DNA of 62,652 bases, from positions 1-62,652 of the forward strand of contig JACRNJ010000060.1 of the NCBI GenBank assembly GCA_016219285.1, given 5' to 3'. The number at the start of each line of letters is the position of its first letter. The stretch's first letter is position 1. The translations under genes and the position numbers were made by a program. The notes beneath the pieces are model-generated. The model did no database searches. It was not told the origin of the DNA and worked only from the letters and a program-made list of their open reading frames with translations. The DNA comes from Deltaproteobacteria bacterium (GTDB lineage Bacteria > Desulfobacterota > GWC2-55-46 > UBA9637). Positions 60,961 to 62,652 of the stretch are shown here, in pieces.

Positions 60961-62363
60961 TTCGCCTTGTCCAACATTACAAGATTCACACTCTTTATCC
61001 TATCCAGTATTGCGCCCATATGAGAGCCTTTGCCAAGTTCAAGGTTTGTTACCACTGCCTTATTGACGGTCTTGAAGCCGTCTTTATCATGATAGCCAAA
61101 AAGCTGATGAAGCGTATAGTAGTTTCCGTTTATATTGCCAAGATAAAGCATTATGTGACCGCTTAAACCAAAAAGCGTAATACCAGGGGCTGCTGAATCC
61201 AACGCCTTGTTTATATCCTCCACCGCAGATGATGATTCACCAATGCCTGCCAGAACTGTTCCAACCATAGCCTGGCGGCTGGAATGCCGCGGCAGGTTGA
61301 TAGCCATTGTTGCAAAGACATCTTTGATAAAACTGGAGCAGTCCCTTAAGCCATTCATCCCCCCCCATCCATATCCTTCCCCTAATATCTTAAATGCCTG
61401 GTTTATTACATTGCGTTTGGTGTATGCAAGCGGCCCAATATGCGCATCTGCCTTTTTTTCAATATAACCATCTATCCATTGGAGACGGCCTTGTTTATTT
61501 TTCTCTGGAAATTTAACAACCCAATAATTTTTATCCTCGCCATTGAATGTCAGCGCAGTTCCCATAGGAACGGTTTCAATAGTTGTTTTTTTCCTGCCCC
61601 CTGCCCCCTGCCCCCCGACCCCTTGTTTCAAGACCTTTACTCTGCTTCCTGTGATTACGATGGAATACGGGATATTAAATACAGAATGAGGATTTACATC
61701 ATCTCTGTTATCCGCAAATGCTATATTGTCAATCTTTATCCAACCCCTTACAAATGATGTCTGAAAGAATCCCCACTTTTCATCCTTGCTTTTATGCAGG
61801 AGCGCAACAGGCTGAGGAGGGTATATGGCAGAGTATTGAAATGCATCAAAACCTTTGGCGGAAGGACTTTTTAAAACAGGCTCATCGGTTGGGAAAGCCC
61901 TCATATCTGCCTTTTTTACAACTACGCCAAAAACCAAATCATTTGTTTGTTTTACCGCTTCAATATTCATATTATCCAAGAGTTTCTTATAAAAAACCAC
62001 ATTTACAGCTTTTCCTTTTTTGTTAAACATATTCTTGTCCTGCGGCATAGGGTCTTTAAGCAGCCATTCAACCAAATCCTGTTTCGAAACTGTGTTTTCC
62101 AACCTTGTAACATCCGCCATTTCATCATTTTCATCAAGGATAGCCTCGTTCAACTCTTTAATTTGCTCTGGCGCGAGCATCAGCTCGTCTGGATTATTCA
62201 GCCTTTCAATCCAGAAACCTGCCTTGTAAATGGGAAAGTATTTATTTGCCATGTCAGAAGCTGTTGCGCCGGCTTTAGCAGCTTTATAATTTTGCCTGGC
62301 TTCGCCAACCTGACTCGCTTCAAGACAATAGCAGGGCAAAAGGAATACGGCAATATAAAACAT
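60957..62363 (-). CDS. SH3/NlpC-P60 peptidoglycan hydrolase-like protein
   Basis: About 468 residues from MFYIAVFLLPCYCLEASQVG, a signal peptide. An N-terminal NlpC/P60-stabilising region is followed by SH3-like barrels (about 200-345) and a C-terminal NlpC/P60 domain with GYGWGGMNGLRDCSSFIKDV (catalytic Cys), SGHIMLYLG (His) and LHQLFG. Members cleave peptidoglycan stem peptides. The KQGVGGQGAGGRKK loop in the SH3 part is encoded by a CCCCCTG repeat. The frame is open to 62486, but the added 41 residues have no better start signals. It overlaps the EnvC-like gene by four bases. Confidence 0.85.
   Translation of the reverse strand: MFYIAVFLLPCYCLEASQVGEARQNYKAAKAGATASDMANKYFPIYKAGFWIERLNNPDELMLAPEQIKELNEAILDENDEMADVTRLENTVSKQDLVEWLLKDPMPQDKNMFNKKGKAVNVVFYKKLLDNMNIEAVKQTNDLVFGVVVKKADMRAFPTDEPVLKSPSAKGFDAFQYSAIYPPQPVALLHKSKDEKWGFFQTSFVRGWIKIDNIAFADNRDDVNPHSVFNIPYSIVITGSRVKVLKQGVGGQGAGGRKKTTIETVPMGTALTFNGEDKNYWVVKFPEKNKQGRLQWIDGYIEKKADAHIGPLAYTKRNVINQAFKILGEGYGWGGMNGLRDCSSFIKDVFATMAINLPRHSSRQAMVGTVLAGIGESSSAVEDINKALDSAAPGITLFGLSGHIMLYLGNINGNYYTLHQLFGYHDKDGFKTVNKAVVTNLELGKGSHMGAILDRIKSVNLVMLDKAN
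61594..61632. repeat. Heptamer repeat (CCCCCTG) inside the NlpC/P60 gene
   Basis: CTGCCCCCTGCCCCCTGCCC, i.e. three tandem 7-base units, translated on the minus strand as QGVGGQGAGG. Confidence 0.85.
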
Positions 62364-62536
62364 TACCTTTCTAATCCTAACCCGGTTAAAAATCACATGA
62401 AAATTATTGATTTGTGCTGCGTAGGCAAAACCATGCAAGAGATAGAGATTGTGAAAGATTTTAAAAAAGTTCATAGCATGCTTCATGCTGGTTTGATATC
62501 ATACTATAAAAACTAACTCAAGTAAAATTGACATTA

Positions 62537-62560
62537 CCAAAAATCAATCTATTTTTGGGG
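62537..62560. repeat. Solo P1 palindromic unit
   Basis: CCAAAAAT ... ATTTTTGG with a shortened loop (CAATCT). The same P1 unit ends family A copies and stands before the family B copy at 35592. It provides the stop codon of the minus-strand frame that enters from the window edge. Confidence 0.75.
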
Positions 62561-62652
62561 ACAAGACAGTTTTACTTATTGAAATTTTGGCGTCATGAAT
62601 GATACCCTCTTGTGAAATGACAGACAATATGCCTTTTAAATCAGGTTTTGTA
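62544..62652 (-). CDS. C-terminal part of an unknown protein (cut by window edge)
   Basis: A minus-strand frame entering from the right edge reads TKPDLKGILSVISQEGIIHD and AKISISKTVLSPKID before TGA. It has the look of a real protein end, with alternating hydrophobic residues. Its last residues SPKID and the stop come from the P1 palindrome, exactly as for lptF and deoB. The family is not recognised. Confidence 0.5.
   Translation of the reverse strand, partial: TKPDLKGILSVISQEGIIHDAKISISKTVLSPKID

Overview
The window comes from a Gram-negative bacterium (LptF/LptG lipopolysaccharide export, RodZ-like and EnvC-like envelope genes) of moderate to low GC. The gene order rimP-nusA-infB-rbfA-nrnA-truB-rpsO-pnp-M16 peptidase, and pheA-hisC-aroF-tyrA-aroA-cmk-ispH, resembles Desulfobacterota or Nitrospirota-like lineages. 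That placement is inference from gene order and style, not from a search.

Layout. 1-7915 (+): a transposase tail, then lptF and lptG separated by a surface-glycan segment (two methyltransferases, a GT2 glycosyltransferase, a YdjC/ChbG-type deacetylase, a GT83-type glycosyltransferase) that carries an ISL3-type transposase remnant. 7944-19456 (-): an orphan OmpR-type response regulator, then the transcription, translation and RNA-processing operon. 19793-21007 (+): deoB. 21363-28142 (-): a sulfur cluster (cysM, JAMM peptidase, MoeB/ThiF, an unusual radical SAM protein, a DASS permease, a stress protein, cysC). 28457-43967 (-): ispH, cmk, aroA, an accessory island (HEPN/MNT pair, nuclease-like gene, nucleotidyltransferase gene set), tyrA, aroF, hisC, pheA, accA, dnaE. 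44117-53095 (+): ppc, an AcuC-like deacetylase, ald, metK, ahcY, tRNA-Lys, and an HPF/cold-shock fusion. 53396-62652 (-): a GAF protein, RodZ-like protein, TPR lipoprotein, PfkB kinase, polysaccharide deacetylase, CtpA protease, EnvC-like protein, NlpC/P60 protein and a partial gene.

The most striking property is not a gene. Almost every junction between co-directional genes holds a degenerate tandem repeat with a unit of about 7 bases, usually followed by its reverse complement so that the junction can fold into a hairpin. The unit differs from junction to junction. Several families of discrete palindromic units occur as well, alone, nested and in mosaics. The same units also lie inside protein-coding genes and are translated in frame: in TyrA, DnaE (twice), Ppc (twice), the M16 peptidase, the NlpC/P60 protein and the Cmk N-terminus. 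In two envelope proteins the repeats encode the signal peptide itself. Many stop codons fall in the first bases of a repeat, and one unit provides a stop to three genes in three different frames. This resembles two known phenomena, the heptanucleotide STRR sequences of cyanobacteria and the in-frame Rickettsia palindromic elements, but in a different kind of genome and with both present together.

Two gene-level points also stand out. The accessory island splits the aromatic amino-acid operon between tyrA and aroA. The radical SAM protein in the sulfur cluster has a Cx8Cx2C cysteine motif instead of the usual Cx3Cx2C.
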